From Xanthostigma xanthostigma (lineage: Eukaryota > Arthropoda > Insecta > Raphidioptera > Raphidiidae): DNA of 64,000 nucleotides. The first letter of the stretch is position 1. Each line of letters begins with the position of its first letter. The position numbers and the translations under genes were made by a program. Location of the stretch: positions 31,280,001 to 31,344,000 of the forward strand of contig OY754466.1 of the NCBI GenBank assembly GCA_963575645.1, in the 5' to 3' direction. Positions 27,201-39,559 of this stretch are shown here, one piece after another. The notes below the pieces were generated by a model. It made no database searches, had not been told where the DNA came from, and saw only the letters and a list, made by a program, of their open reading frames with translations.

Positions 27201-28700
27201 TTTCATAAGAAAATGCAAACTGCATATTTACTATCATTTTAACGCATACAAGCAGTTTTTACATGCTTTATGACTATTAGGGGCAAATGAGTCCTTATAG
27301 GCAAAATTGCTTTATTTCATGAAGGTTAGTCTATTTACACTATAACATACAGGTTTGGATCATTCTCTCATAAGAAAATGCAAACTGCATATTAACCATT
27401 TTTTTTAACGCTGACAAGCAATTTTTACATGCTTTATGACAATTAGAAGCAAATGAGTCTTTATAGGCAAAATTGCTTTATTTCATGAAGGTAAGTCTAT
27501 TTACACTATAACATTCAGGTTTGGATCATTCTCTCATAAGAAAATGTAAACTGCATATTAACCATTATTTTAACGCAGACAAGCAGTTTTTACATGCTTC
27601 ACGACAATTGCGTGCAAATGAGTCCTTATAGGCAAAATTGCTTTATTTTACAAAGGTAAGTCTATTTACATTATAACATTCAGGTTTGGATCATTCTCTC
27701 ATAAGAAAATGCAAACTGCATATTGACCATTATTTTAACGCATACAAGCAGTTTTTACATGCTTAATGACAATTAGGTGCAAATGAGTCCTTATAGGCAA
27801 AATCGCTTTATTTCATGAAAGGTAAGTCTATTTACACTATAACATTCAGGTTTAGATCTTTATCTCATAAGAAAATGCAAACTGCATATTAACCATTATT
27901 TAAACGCAGACAAGCAGTTTTTACATGCTTTACGACAATTAGGTGCAAATGAGTCTTTATAAGCAAAATTGCTTTATTTCATGAGGGTAAGTCTATCTAC
28001 ACTATAACATTCAGGTTTGGATCATTCTCTCATAAGAAAATGCAAACTGCATATTTACTATCATTTTCACGCAGACAAGCAGTTTTTACATGCTTCACGA
28101 CAATTGCGTGCAAATGAGTCCTTATAGGCAAAATTGCTTTATTTTACAAAGGTAAGTCTATTTACACTATAACATTCAGGGTTAATTTATTCTCTCATAA
28201 GAAAATGCAAACTGCTTATTAACCATTATTTTAACGCATACAAGCAGTTTTTACATGCTTTATGACAATTAGGGGCAAATAAGTCCTTATAGGCAAAATT
28301 GCTTTATTTTATGAAGGTAAGTCTATTTACACTATAACATTCAGGTTTGGATCATTCTCTCATAAGAAAATGCAAACTGCATATTAACCATTATTTTAAC
28401 GCATACAAGCTGTTTTTACATGCTTTATGACAATTAGGTGCAAATGAGTCCTTATAGGCAAAATTGCTTTATTTCATGAGGGTTAGTCTATTTACACTAT
28501 AACATTTAGGTTTGGATCATTCTCTCATAAGAAAATGCAAACTGCATATTTACTATCATTTTAACGCATATAAGCAGTTTTTACATGCTTTATGACAATT
28601 AAGTACAAATGAGTCCTTATAGGCAAAATTGCTTTATTTCATGAAGGTAAGTCTATTTACACTATAACATTCAGGTTTGGATCATTCTCTCATAAGAAAA
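24270..28700 (+). repeat. Copy of the 662-5095 block (offset ~23,607 bp)
   Basis: Landmarks line up over about 4.4 kb: TTACAAGCTTTATG (662 and 24270), GGTTTAGATC (about 1436 and 25044), CATTCTTTCATAAG (about 2430 and 26040), CAAGCTGTTTTTAC (3141 and 26748) and GGTTTAGATC again (about 4247 and 27854). The span therefore contains its own copies of the 17-mer unit. Private changes include CTGTAACATTC near 26018, AGTCTAATTACAC near 26172 and CATACAAGC to CATATAAGC near 28567. Confidence 0.78.
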
Positions 28701-30229
28701 TGCAAACTGCATATTAACCATTATTTAAACGCAGACAAGCAGTTTTTAAATGCTTTACGACAATTAGGTGCAAATGAGTCTTTATAAGCAAAATTGCTTT
28801 ATTTCATGAGGGTAAGTCTATCTACACTATAACATTCAGGTTTGGATCATTCTTTCATAAGAAAATGCAAACTGCATATTTACTATCATTTTAACGCATA
28901 CAAGCAGTTTTTACATGCTTTATGACTATTAGGGGCAAATGAGTCCTTATAGGCAAAATTGCTTTATTTCATGAAGGTTAGTCTATTTACACTATAACAT
29001 TCAGGTTTGGATCATTCTCTCATAAGAAAATGCAAACTGCATATTAACCATTTTTTTTAACGCTGACAAGCAATTTTTACATGCTTTATGACAATTAGAA
29101 GCAAATGAGTCTTTATAGGCAAAATTGCTTTATTTCATGAAGGTAAGTCTATTTACACTATAACATTCAGGTTTGGATCATTCTCTCATAAGAAAATGTA
29201 AACTGCATATTAACCATTATTTTAACGCAGACAAGCAGTTTTTACATGCTTCACGACAATTGCGTGCAAATGAGTCCTTATAGGCAAAATTGCTTTATTT
29301 TACAAAGGTAAGTCTATTTACATTATAACATTCAGGTTTGGATCATTCTCTCATAAGAAAATGCAAACTGCATATTGACCATTATTTTAACGCATACAAG
29401 CAGTTTTTACATGCTTAATGACAATTAGGTGCAAATGAGTCCTTATAGGCAAAATCGCTTTATTTCATGAAAGGTAAGTCTATTTACACTATAACATTCA
29501 GGTTTGGATCATTCTCTCATAAGAAAATGCAAACTGCATATTAACCATTATTTTAACGCATACAAGCTGTTTTTACATGCTTTATGACAATTAGGTGCAA
29601 ATGAGTCCTTATAGGCAAAATTGCTTTATTTCATGAGGGTTAGTCTATTTACACTATAACATTTAGGTTTGGATCATTCTCTCATAAGAAAATGCAAACT
29701 GCATATTTACTATCATTTTAACGCATACAAGCAGTTTTTACATGCTTTATGACAATTAAGTGCAAATGAGTCCTTATAGGCAAAATTGCTTTATTTCATG
29801 AAGGTAAGTCTATTTACACTATAACATTCAGGTTTGGATCATTCTCTCATAAGAAAATGCAAACTGCATATTAACCATTATTTTAACGCATACAAGCAGT
29901 TTTTACAAGCTTTATGACAATTAGGTGCAAATGAGTCCTTATAGGCAAAATTGCTTTATTTCATGAGGGTTAGTCTATATACACTATAACATTTAGGTTT
30001 GGATCATTCTTTCATAAGAAAATGCAAACTGCATATTTACTATCATTTTAACGCATACAAGCAGTTTTTACATGCTTTATGACTATTAGGGGCAAATGAG
30101 TCCTTATAGGCAAAATTGCTTTATTTCATGAAGGTTAGTCTATTTACACTATAACATTCAGGTTTGGATCATTCTCTCATAAGAAAATGCAAACTGCATA
30201 TTAACCATTTTTTTTAACGCTGACAAGCA
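28701..30229 (+). repeat. Further partial 17-mer copy ending in a hybrid monomer
   Basis: The CAAGCTG unit starting at 29557 lies exactly 2,809 bp after the one at 26748, which shows a further 17-mer register. The block then reaches a T8 / CGCTGAC unit at about 30215 that switches midway from CAAGCAATTTTT-type sequence to GCAGTTTTTACATGCTTTATGACAATTAAGTGC-type features. This switch resembles the one at about 23110 but comes from a different parent unit. Confidence 0.7.
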
Positions 30230-31890
30230 GTTTTTACATGCTTTATGACAATTAAGTGCAAATGAGTCCTTATAGACAAAATTGCTTTATTTCATGAAGG
30301 TAAGTCTATTTACACTATAACATTCAGGTTTGGATCATTCTCTCATAAGAAAATGCAAACTGCATATTAACCATTATTTAAACGCAGACAAGCAGTTTTT
30401 AAATGCTTTACGACAATTAGGTGCAAATGAGTCTTTATAAGCAAAATTGCTTTATTTCATGAGGGTAAGTCTATCTACACTATAACATTCAGGTTTGGAT
30501 CATTCTCTCATAAGAAACTGCAAACTGCATATTAACCATTATTTTAACGCATACAAGCAGTTTTTACATGCTTTATGACAATTAGGGGCAAATAAGTCCT
30601 TATAGGCAAAATTGCTTTATTTCATGAAGGTTAGTCTATTTACACTATAACATTCAGGTTTGGATTATTCTCTCATAAGAAAATGCAAACTGCATATTAA
30701 CCATTATTTTAACGCAGACAAGCAGTTTTTACATGCTTTACGACAATTAGGTGCAAATGAGTCCTTATAGGCGAAATTGCTTTATTTCACAAAGGTAAGT
30801 TTACTTACACTATTACATTCAGGTTTGGATCATTCTCTCACAAGAAAATGCAAACTGCATATTAACTATTATTTTAACGCATACAAGCAGTTTTTACATG
30901 CTTTATGACAATTAGGGGCAAATGGGTCCTTATAGGCAAAATTGCTTTATTTCATGAAGGTTAGTCTATTTTCACTATAACATTCAGGTTTGGATTGTTC
31001 TCTCATAAGAAAATGCAAACTGCATATTGTCCATTATTTTAACGCATACAAGCAGTTTTTACATGCTTTATGACAATTAGGGGATAATGAGTCCTTATAG
31101 GCAAAATTGCTTTATTTTACAAAGGTAAGTCTATTTTCACCATAACATTCAGGTTTTGATCATTCTCTCATAAGAAAATGCAAACTGCATATTATACATT
31201 ATTTTAACGCATACAAGCAGTTTTTACATGCTTTATGACAATTAGGGGCAAAAGAGTCCTTATAGGCAAAATTGCTTTATTTCATGAATGTAAGTCTATT
31301 TACACTATAACAAACAGGTTTGGATCATTCTCTCATAAGAAAATGCAAACTGCATATTAACCATTTTTTTAACGCTGACAAGCAGTTTTTACACGCTTTA
31401 TGACAATTAGAAGCAAATGAGTCTTTATAGGCAAAATTGCTTTATTTCATAAGGTAAGTCTATTTACACTATAACATTCAGGTTTGGATCATTCTCTCAT
31501 AAGAAAATGTAAACTGCATATTAACCATTATTTCAACGCAGACAAGCAGTTTTTACATGGTTTACGACAATTAGGTGCAAATAAGTCCTTAAAGGCAAAA
31601 TTGTTTTATTTCACAAAGGAAAGTCTACTTTCACTATAACATTCAGGTTTGGATCGTTCTCTCATAAGAAAATGCAAACTGCATATTAACCATTATTTTA
31701 ACGCATACAAGCAGTTTTTACATGCTTTATGACAATTAGGGGCAAATGGGTCCTTTTGGCAAAATTGCTTTATTTCATAAAGGTTAGTCTATTTTCACTA
31801 TAACATTCAGGTTTGGATCGTTCTCTCATAAGAAAATGCAAACTGCAAATTATCCATTATTTTAACGCATACAAGCAGTTTTTACATGCT
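30230..31890 (+). repeat. Copy of the 4970-6630 block (offset 25,260 bp)
   Basis: The rows match almost base for base at a constant offset of 25,260: AAGAAACTGC (5255 and 30515), CTATTACATTC (5550 and 30810), GATTGTTC, CCATAAC with GGTTTTGATC (31140) and AACAAACAGG (31309). One patch differs: about 31575-31610 has AATAAGTCCTTAAAGG and TTGTTTTATT where 6315-6350 has ATGAGTCCTTATAGGCG and TTGCTTTATT, a likely conversion tract. Confidence 0.8.
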
Positions 31891-32345
31891 TTACGACAAT
31901 TAGGTGCAAATGAGTCCTTATAGGCGAAATTGCTTTATTTCACAAAGGTAAGTTTACTTACACTATAACATTCAGGTTTGGATCATTCTCTCATAAGAAA
32001 ATGCAAACTGCATATTTACTATCATTTTAACGCATACAAGCAGTTTTTACATGCTTTATGACAATTAGGGGCAAATGAGTCCTTATAGGCAAAATTGCTT
32101 TATTTCATTAAGGTAAGTCTATTTACACTATAACATTCAGGTTTGGATCATTCTCTCATAAGAAAATGCAAACTGCATATTAACTATTATTTTAACGCTG
32201 ACAAGCAGTTTTTACAAGCTTTACGACAATTAGGTGCAAATGAGTCCTTATAGGCAAAATTACTTGATTTCATTAAGGTAAGTCTATTTACACTATAACA
32301 TTTAGGTTTGGATCATTCTCTCATAAGAAAATGCAAACTGCATAT
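31872..32345 (+). repeat. Copy of the 7272-7745 block (offset 24,600 bp)
   Basis: GGCGAAATTGC, AGTTTACTTAC, TTACAAGCTTTACG and the unusual AAATTACTTGATTTC (about 7657 and 32257) are all shared at an offset of 24,600. The offset change from 25,260 to 24,600 within one monomer means four monomers (660 bp) present near 6630-7290 are missing here. Confidence 0.75.
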
Positions 32346-35300
32346 TTACTATCATTTTAACGCATACAAGCAGTTTTTACATGCTTTATGACAATTAGGT
32401 GCAAATGAGTCCTTATAGGCAAAATTGCTTTATTTCATGAGGGTAAGTCTATTTACACTATAACATTCAGGTTTGGATCATTCTCTCATAAGAAAATGCA
32501 AACTGCATATTAACCTTTATTTTAACGCATACAAGCAGTTTTACATGCTTTATGACAATTAGAGGCAAATGGGTCCGTATAGGCAAAATTGCTTTATTTT
32601 ATGAAGGTAAGTCTATTTACACTAAAACATTCAGGTTTGGATCTGTCTCTCATAAGAAAATGCAAACTGCATATTAACCATTATTTAAACGCAGACAAGC
32701 AGTTTTTACATGCTTTACGACAATTAGGTGCAAATAAGTCTTTATAGGCAAAATTGCTTTATTTCATGAGGGTAAGTCTATTTACACTATAACATTCAGG
32801 TTTGGATCATTCTCTCATAAGAAAATGCAAACTGCATATTAACCATTATTTTAACGCAGACAAGCAGTTTTTACATGCTTAACGACAATTAGGTGCAAAT
32901 GAGTCCTTATAGGCAAAATTGCTTTATTTTACAAAGGTAAGTTTACTTAAACTATAACATTCAGGTTTGGATCATTCTCTCATAAGAAAATGCAAACTGC
33001 ATATTAACTATTATTTTAACGCATACAAGCAGTTTTACATGCTTTATGACAATTAGGGGCAAATGGGTCCTTATAGGCAAAATTGCTTTATTTCATGAAG
33101 GTTAGTCTATTTACACTATAACATTCAGGTTTGGATTATTCTCTCATAAGAAAATGCAAACTGCATATTAACCATTATTTTAACTCAGACAAGCAGTTTT
33201 TACATGCTTTATGACAATTAGGTGCAAATGAGTCCTTATAGGCGAAATTGCTTTATTTTACAAAGGTAAGTTTACTGACACTATAACATTCAGGTTTGGA
33301 TCATTCTCTCACAAGAAAATGCAAACTGCATATTAACCATTATTTTAACGCATACAAGCAGTTTTACATGCTTTATGACAATTAGGTGCAAATGAGTCCT
33401 TATAGGAAAAATTGCTTTATTTCATGAGGGTAAGTCTATTTACACTATAACATTCAGGTTTGGATTATTCTCTCATAAGAAAATGCAAACTGAATATTGA
33501 CTATTATTTTCACGCAGACAAGCAGTTTTTACATGGTTTAAGACAATTAGGTGCAAATAAGTCCTTAAAGGCAAAATTGTTTTATTTCACAAAGGTAAGT
33601 CTACTTTCACTATAACATTCAGGTTTGGATCATTCTCTCATAAGAAAATGCAAACTGCATATTCACCATTATTTTAACGTTGACAAGCAGTTTTTACATG
33701 CTTTACGACAATTAGGTGCAAATGAGTCCTTATAGGCAAAATTGCTTTATTTCATGAGGGTAAGTCTATTTACACTATAACATTCAGGTTTGGATCATTC
33801 TCTCATAAGAAAATGCAAACTGCATATTTACCATTATTTTAACGCATACAAGCAGTTTTTACATGCTTTATGACAATAAGGGGCAAATGAGTCCTTATAG
33901 GCAAAATTGCTTTATTTCATGAAGGTAAGTCTATTTACACTATAACATTCAGGTTTGGATCATTCTCTCATAAGAAAATGCAAACTGCATATTAACCATT
34001 ATTTTAACGCATACAAGCAGTTTTTACAAGCTTTATGACAATTAGGTGCAAATGAGTCCTTATAGGCAAAATTGCTTTATTTCATGAGGGTTAGTCTATT
34101 TACACTATAACATTTAGGTTTGGATCATTCTTTCATAAGAAAATGCAAACTGCATATTTACTATCATTTTAACGCATACAAGCAGTTTTTACATGCTTTA
34201 TGACTATTAGGGGCAAATGAGTCCTTATAGGCAAAATTGCTTTATTTCATGAAGGTAAGTCTATTTACACTATAACATTCAGGTTTGGATCATTCTCTCA
34301 TAAGAAAATGCAAACTGCATATTAACCATTTTTTTTAACGCTGACAAGCAATTTTTACATGCTTCACGACAATTGCGTGCAAATGAGTCCTTATAGGCAA
34401 AATTGCTTTATTTCATGAAAGGTAAGTCTATTTACACTATAACATTCAGGTTTGGATCATTCTCTCATAAGAAAATGCAAACTGCATATTTACTATCATT
34501 TTAACGCATACAAGCAGTTTTTACATGCTTTATGACAATTAGGTGCAAATGAGTCCTTATAGGCAAAATTGCTTTATTTCATGAGGGTAAGTCTATTTAC
34601 ACTATAACATTTAGGTTTGGATCATTCTTTCATAAGAAAATGCAAACTGCATATTTACTATCATTTTAACGCATACAAGCAGTTTTTACATGCTTTATGA
34701 CTATTAGGGGCAAATGAGTCCTTATAGGCAAAATTGCTTTATTTCATGAAGGTAAGTCTATTTACACTATAACATTCAGGTTTGGATCATTCTCTCATAA
34801 GAAAATGCAAACTGCATATTAACCATTTTTTTTAACGCTGACAAGCAATTTTTACATGCTTCACGACAATTGCGTGCAAATGAGTCCTTATAGGCAAAAT
34901 TGCTTTATTTCATGAAAGGTAAGTCTATTTACACTATAACATTCAGGTTTGGATCATTCTCTCATAAGAAAATGCAAACTGCATATTGACCATTATTTTA
35001 ACGCAGACAAGCAGTTTTTACATGCTTCACGACAATTGCGTGCAAATGAGTCCTTATAGGCAAAATTGCTTTATTTTACAAAGGTTAGTCTATTTACATT
35101 ATAACATTCAGGTTTGGATCATTCTCTCATAAGAAAATGCAAACTGCATATTGACCATTATTTTAACGCATACAAGCAGTTTTTACATGCTTAATGACAA
35201 TTAGGTGCAAATGAGTCCTTATAGGCAAAATCGCTTTATTTCATGAAAGGTAAGTCTATTTACACTATAACATTCAGGTTTAGATCTTTATCTCATAAGA

Positions 35301-36343
35301 AAATGCAAACTGCATATAAACCATTATTTAAACGCAGACAAGCAGTTTTTACATGCTTCACGACAATTGCGTGCAAATGAGTCCTTATAGGCAAAATTGC
35401 TTTATTTTACAAAGGTAAGTCTATTTACATTATAACATTCAGGGTTAATTTATTCTCTCATAAGAAAATGCAAACTGCTTATTAACCATTATTTTAACGC
35501 ATACAAGCAGTTTTTACATGCTTTATGACAATTAGGGGCAAATAAGTCCTTATAGGCAAAATTGCTTTATTTTATGAAGGTAAGTCTATTTACACTATAA
35601 CATTCAGGTTTGGATCATTCTCTCATAAGAAAATGCAAACTGCATATTAACCATTATTTTAACGCATACAAGCTGTTTTTACATGCTTTATGACAATTAG
35701 GTGCAAATGAGTCCTTATAGGCAAAATTGCTTTATTTCATGAGGGTTAGTCTATTTACACTATAACATTTAGGTTTGGATCATTCTCTCATAAGAAAATG
35801 CAAACTGCATATTAACCATTATTTAAACGCAGACAAGCAGTTTTTAAATGCTTCACGACAATTAGGTGCAAATGAGTCTTTATAAGCAAAATTGCTTAAT
35901 TTCATGAGGGTAAGTCTATCTACACTATAACATTCAGGTTTGGATCATTCTCTCATAAGAAAATGCAAACTGCATATTAACCATTATTTTAACGCATACA
36001 AGCAGTTTTTACATGCTTTATGACAATTAGGGGCAAATAAGTCCTTATAGGCAAAATTGCTTTATTTCATGAAGGTTAGTCTATTTACACTATAACATTC
36101 AGGTTTGGATTATTCTCTCATAAGAAAATGCAAACTGCATATTAACCATTATTTTAACGCAGACAAGCAGTTTTTACATGCTTTACGACAATTAGGTGCA
36201 AATGAGTCCTTATAGGCGAAATTGCTTTATTTCACAAAGGTAAGTTTACTTACACTATTACATTCAGGTTTGGATCATTCTCTCACAAGAAAATGCAAAC
36301 TGCATATTAACTATTATTTTAACGCATACAAGCAGTTTTTACA
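32346..36343 (+). repeat. Forward mosaic block leading into the inversion
   Basis: The block carries the superblock markers in the usual order: CTAAAACATTC with GATCTGTC (about 32630), AGTTTACTTAAAC (about 32940), GAATATTGACTATTATTTTC (about 33492), T8 units (about 34330 and 34830), GGTTTAGATCTTTATC (about 35280), CAGGGTTAATTTATTC (about 35440) and CTATTACATTC (36255). A near-exact tandem pair of 3-monomer groups lies at about 34135-34620 and 34621-35100. The chain stops where the GATTGTTC unit would be expected next, at the orientation switch. Confidence 0.7.
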
Positions 36344-36421
36344 CAAATAAAGCAATTTTGCCTATAAGGACGCATTTGCCCCTAATTTTCATAAAGCATG
36401 TAAAAACTGCTTGTATGCGTT
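36321..36421. other. Left inversion junction (inverted repeat, 55-nt spacer)
   Basis: A forward monomer runs AACGCATACAAGCAGTTTTT then ACA and stops at 36343. The next bases, CAAATAAAGC, belong to the opposite strand, because TGAAATAAAGCAATTTTGCC is the reverse complement of the monomer middle. The two sides form an inverted repeat: TTTTTACA ending at 36343 pairs with TGTAAAAA starting at 36399, leaving a 55-nt spacer. The first inverted unit is slightly irregular (GGACGCATTTGCC, CTAATTTTCATAAAG). Microhomology at the exact join is short and cannot be placed uniquely. Confidence 0.88.
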
Positions 36422-37799
36422 AAAATAATGGTTAATATGCAGTTTGCATTTTCTTATGAGAGAATGATCCAAACCTGAATGTTATAGTGTAAATAGACTT
36501 TCCCTCATGAATTAAAGCAATTTTGCCTATAAGGACTTATTTGCACCTAATTGTCATAAAGCATGTAAAAACTGCTTGTAAGCGTTAAAATGATAGTAAA
36601 TATGCAGTTTGCATTTTCTTATGAGAGAATGATCCAAACGTAATTGTTATAGTGTAAATAGACTAACCCTCATGAAATAAAGCAATTTTGCCTATAAGGA
36701 CTCATTTACACCTAATTGTCGTAAAGCATGTAAAAACTGCTTGTCTGCGTTAAAATAATTGTTAATATGCAGTTTGCATTTTCTTATGAGAGAATGATCC
36801 AAACCTGAATGTTATAGTGGAAATAGACTTACCTTCATGAAATAAAGCAATTTTGCCTATAAGGACTTATTTGCCCCTAATTGTCATAAAGCATGTAAAA
36901 ACTGCTTGTCAGGGTTAAAATAGTAGTTAATATGCAGTTTGCATTTTCTTATGAGAGAATGATCCAAACCTGAATGTTATAGTCTAAATAGACTTACCTT
37001 TATGAAATAAAGCAATTTTGCCTATAAGGACTTATTTGCCCCTAATTGTCATAAAGCATGTAAAAACTGCTTGTATGCGTTAAAATAATGGTTAATATGC
37101 AGTTTGCATTTTCTTATGAGAGAACGATCCAAACCTGAATGTTATAGTGAAAATAGACTTACCTTCATGAAATAAAGCAATTTTGCCTATAAGGACTCAT
37201 TTGCCCCAAATTGTCATAAAGCATGTAAAAACTGCTTGTATGCGTTAAAATAATGTATAATATGCAGTTTGCATTTTCTTATGAGAGAATGATCCAAACC
37301 TGAATGTTATAGTGAAAATAGACTTACCTTTGTAAAATAAAGCAATTTTGCCTATAAGGACTCATTATCCCCTAATTGTCATAAAGCATGTAAAAACTGC
37401 TTGTATGCGTTAAAATAATGGATAATATGCAGTTTGCATTTTCTTATGAGAGAACGATCCAAACCTGAATGTTATAGTGAAAATAGACTAACCTTCATGA
37501 AATAAAGCAATTTTGCCTATAAGGACCCATTTGCCCCTAATTGTCATAAAGCATGTAAAAACTGCTTGTATGCGTTAAAATAATGGTTAATATGCAGTTT
37601 GCATTTTCTTATGAGAGAACGATCCAAACCTGAATGTTATAGTGAAAGTAGACTTACCTTTGTGAAATAAAACAATTTTGCCTTTAAGGACTTATTTGCA
37701 CCTAATTGTCGTAAACCATGTAAAAACTGCTTGTCTGCGTTAAAATAATGGTTAATATGCAGTTTACATTTTCTTATGAGAGAATGATCCAAACCTGAA

Positions 37800-39320
37800 T
37801 GTTATAGTGTAAATAGACTTACCTTATGAAATAAAGCAATTTTGCCTATAAAGACTCATTTGCTTCTAATTGTCATAAAGCGTGTAAAAACTGCTTGTCA
37901 GCGTTAAAAAAATGGTTATTATTCAGTTTGCATTTTCTTATGAGAGAATGATCCAAACCTGTTTGTTATAGTGTAGACTTACATTCATGAAATATAGCAA
38001 TTTTGCCTATAAGGACTCCTTTGCCCCTAATTGTCATAAAGCATGTAAAAACTGCTTGTATGCGTTAAAATAATGTATAATATGCAGTTTGCATTTTCTT
38101 ATGAGAGAATGATCCAAACCTGAATGTTATAGTGTAACTAGACTTACCTTTGTAAAATCAAGCATTTTTGCCTATAAGGACTCATTTGCACGCAATTGTC
38201 GTGAAGCATGTAAAAACTGCTTCTCTGCGTTAAAATAATGGTTAATATGCAGTTTGCATTTTCTTATGAGAGAATGATCCAAACCTGAATGTTATAGTGA
38301 AAGTAGACTTACCTTTGTGAAATAAAACAATTTTGCCTTTAAGGACTCATTTGCACCTAATTGTCGTAAAGCATGTAAAAACTGCTTGTCAGGGTTAAAA
38401 TAATGGTTAATATGCATTTTGCATTTTCTTATGAGAGAATGATCCAAACCTGAATGTTATAGTCTAAATAGACTTATCTTTATGAAATAAAGCAATTTTG
38501 CCTATAAGGACTCATTTGCCCCTAATTGTCATAAAGCATGTAAAAACTGCTTGTATGCGTTAAAATAATGGTTAATATGCAGTTTGCATTTTCTTATGAG
38601 AGAACGATCCAAACCTGAATGTTATAGTGAAAATAGACTTACCTTCATGAAATAAAGCAATCTTGCCTATAAGGACTCATTTGCCCCTAATTGTCATAAA
38701 GCATGTAAAAACTGCTTGTATGCGTTAAAATAATGTATAATATGCAGTTTGCATTTTCTTATGAGAGAATGATCAAAACCTGAATGTTATGGTGAAAATA
38801 GACTTACCTTTGTAAAATAAAGCAATTTTGCCTATAAGGACTCATTATCCCCTAATTGTCATAAAGCATGTAAAAACTGCTTGTATGCGTTAAAATAATG
38901 GATAATATGCAGTTTGCATTTTCTTATGAGAGAACAATCCAAACCTGAATGTTATAGTGAAAATAGACTAACCTATATGAAATAAAGCAATTTTGCCTAT
39001 AAGGACCCATTTGCCCCTAATTGTCATAAAGCATGTAAAAACTGCTTGTATGCGTTAAAATAATAGTTAATATGCAGTTTGCATTTTCTTGTGAGAGAAT
39101 GATCCAAACCTGAATGTAATAGTGTAAGTAAACTTACCTTTGTGAAATAAAGCAATTTCGCCTATAAGGACTCATTTGCACCTAATTGTCGTAAAGCATG
39201 TAAAAACTGCTTGTCTGCGTTAAAATAATGGTTAATATGCAGTTTGCATTTTCTTATGAGAGAATAATCCAAACCTGAATGTTATAGTGTAAATAGACTA
39301 ACCTTCATGAAATAAAGCAA
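37800..39320 (-). repeat. Inverted copy of the CTATTACATTC / CCATAAC / AACAAACAGG block
   Basis: Reading the - strand, CTATTACATTC (complement of 39112-39121), GGATTGTTC (about 38935), CCATAAC with GGTTTTGATC (38772-38794), AACAAACAGG (37959-37968) and TTCATAAGGT (about 37822) occur in the same order as at 5550-6190. The distance between the third and fourth markers is larger than in the forward copies by roughly four monomers, so extra units sit at about 37990-38700. The unit around 37970 lacks a few bases, GTGTAGACTTAC in place of GTGTAAATAGACTTAC. Confidence 0.78.
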
Positions 39321-39559
39321 TTTTGCCTATAAGGACTTATTTGCCCCTAATAGTCATAAAGCATGTAAAAACTGCTTGTATGCGTTAAAATAATAGTTAA
39401 TAAGCAGTTTGCATTTTCTTATGAGAGAATAAATTAACCCTGAATGTTATAGTGTAAATAGACTTACCTTTGTAAAATAAAGCAATTTTGCCTATAAGGA
39501 CTCATTTGCACGCAATTGTCGTGAAGCATGTAAAAACTGCTTGTCTGCGTTTAAATAAT

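Larger units (their letters stand above)
1..36343 (+). repeat. Satellite array, forward domain 1 (~165-bp monomer)
   Basis: The whole stretch is head-to-tail copies of one AT-rich unit. Counting from the ACGC that opens each unit, successive starts fall at 2 before the window's first full unit, then 166, 332, 497, 662 and 827, so the unit is 165 bp with occasional 166-bp copies caused by an extra A in GAAAGGTAAG. Recognisable landmarks in order are ACGCATACAAGCAG, TTTTTACATGC, CAAATGAGTCC, TTATAGGCAAAATTGC, GGTAAGTCTA, AACATTCAGG, TTTGGATCATTC and AAATGCAAACTGCATAT. The units differ from each other at a limited set of linked positions, which define sub-families and HORs listed separately. No gene or other element interrupts this domain. 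It ends abruptly at 36343, where monomer orientation flips. Confidence 0.97.
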
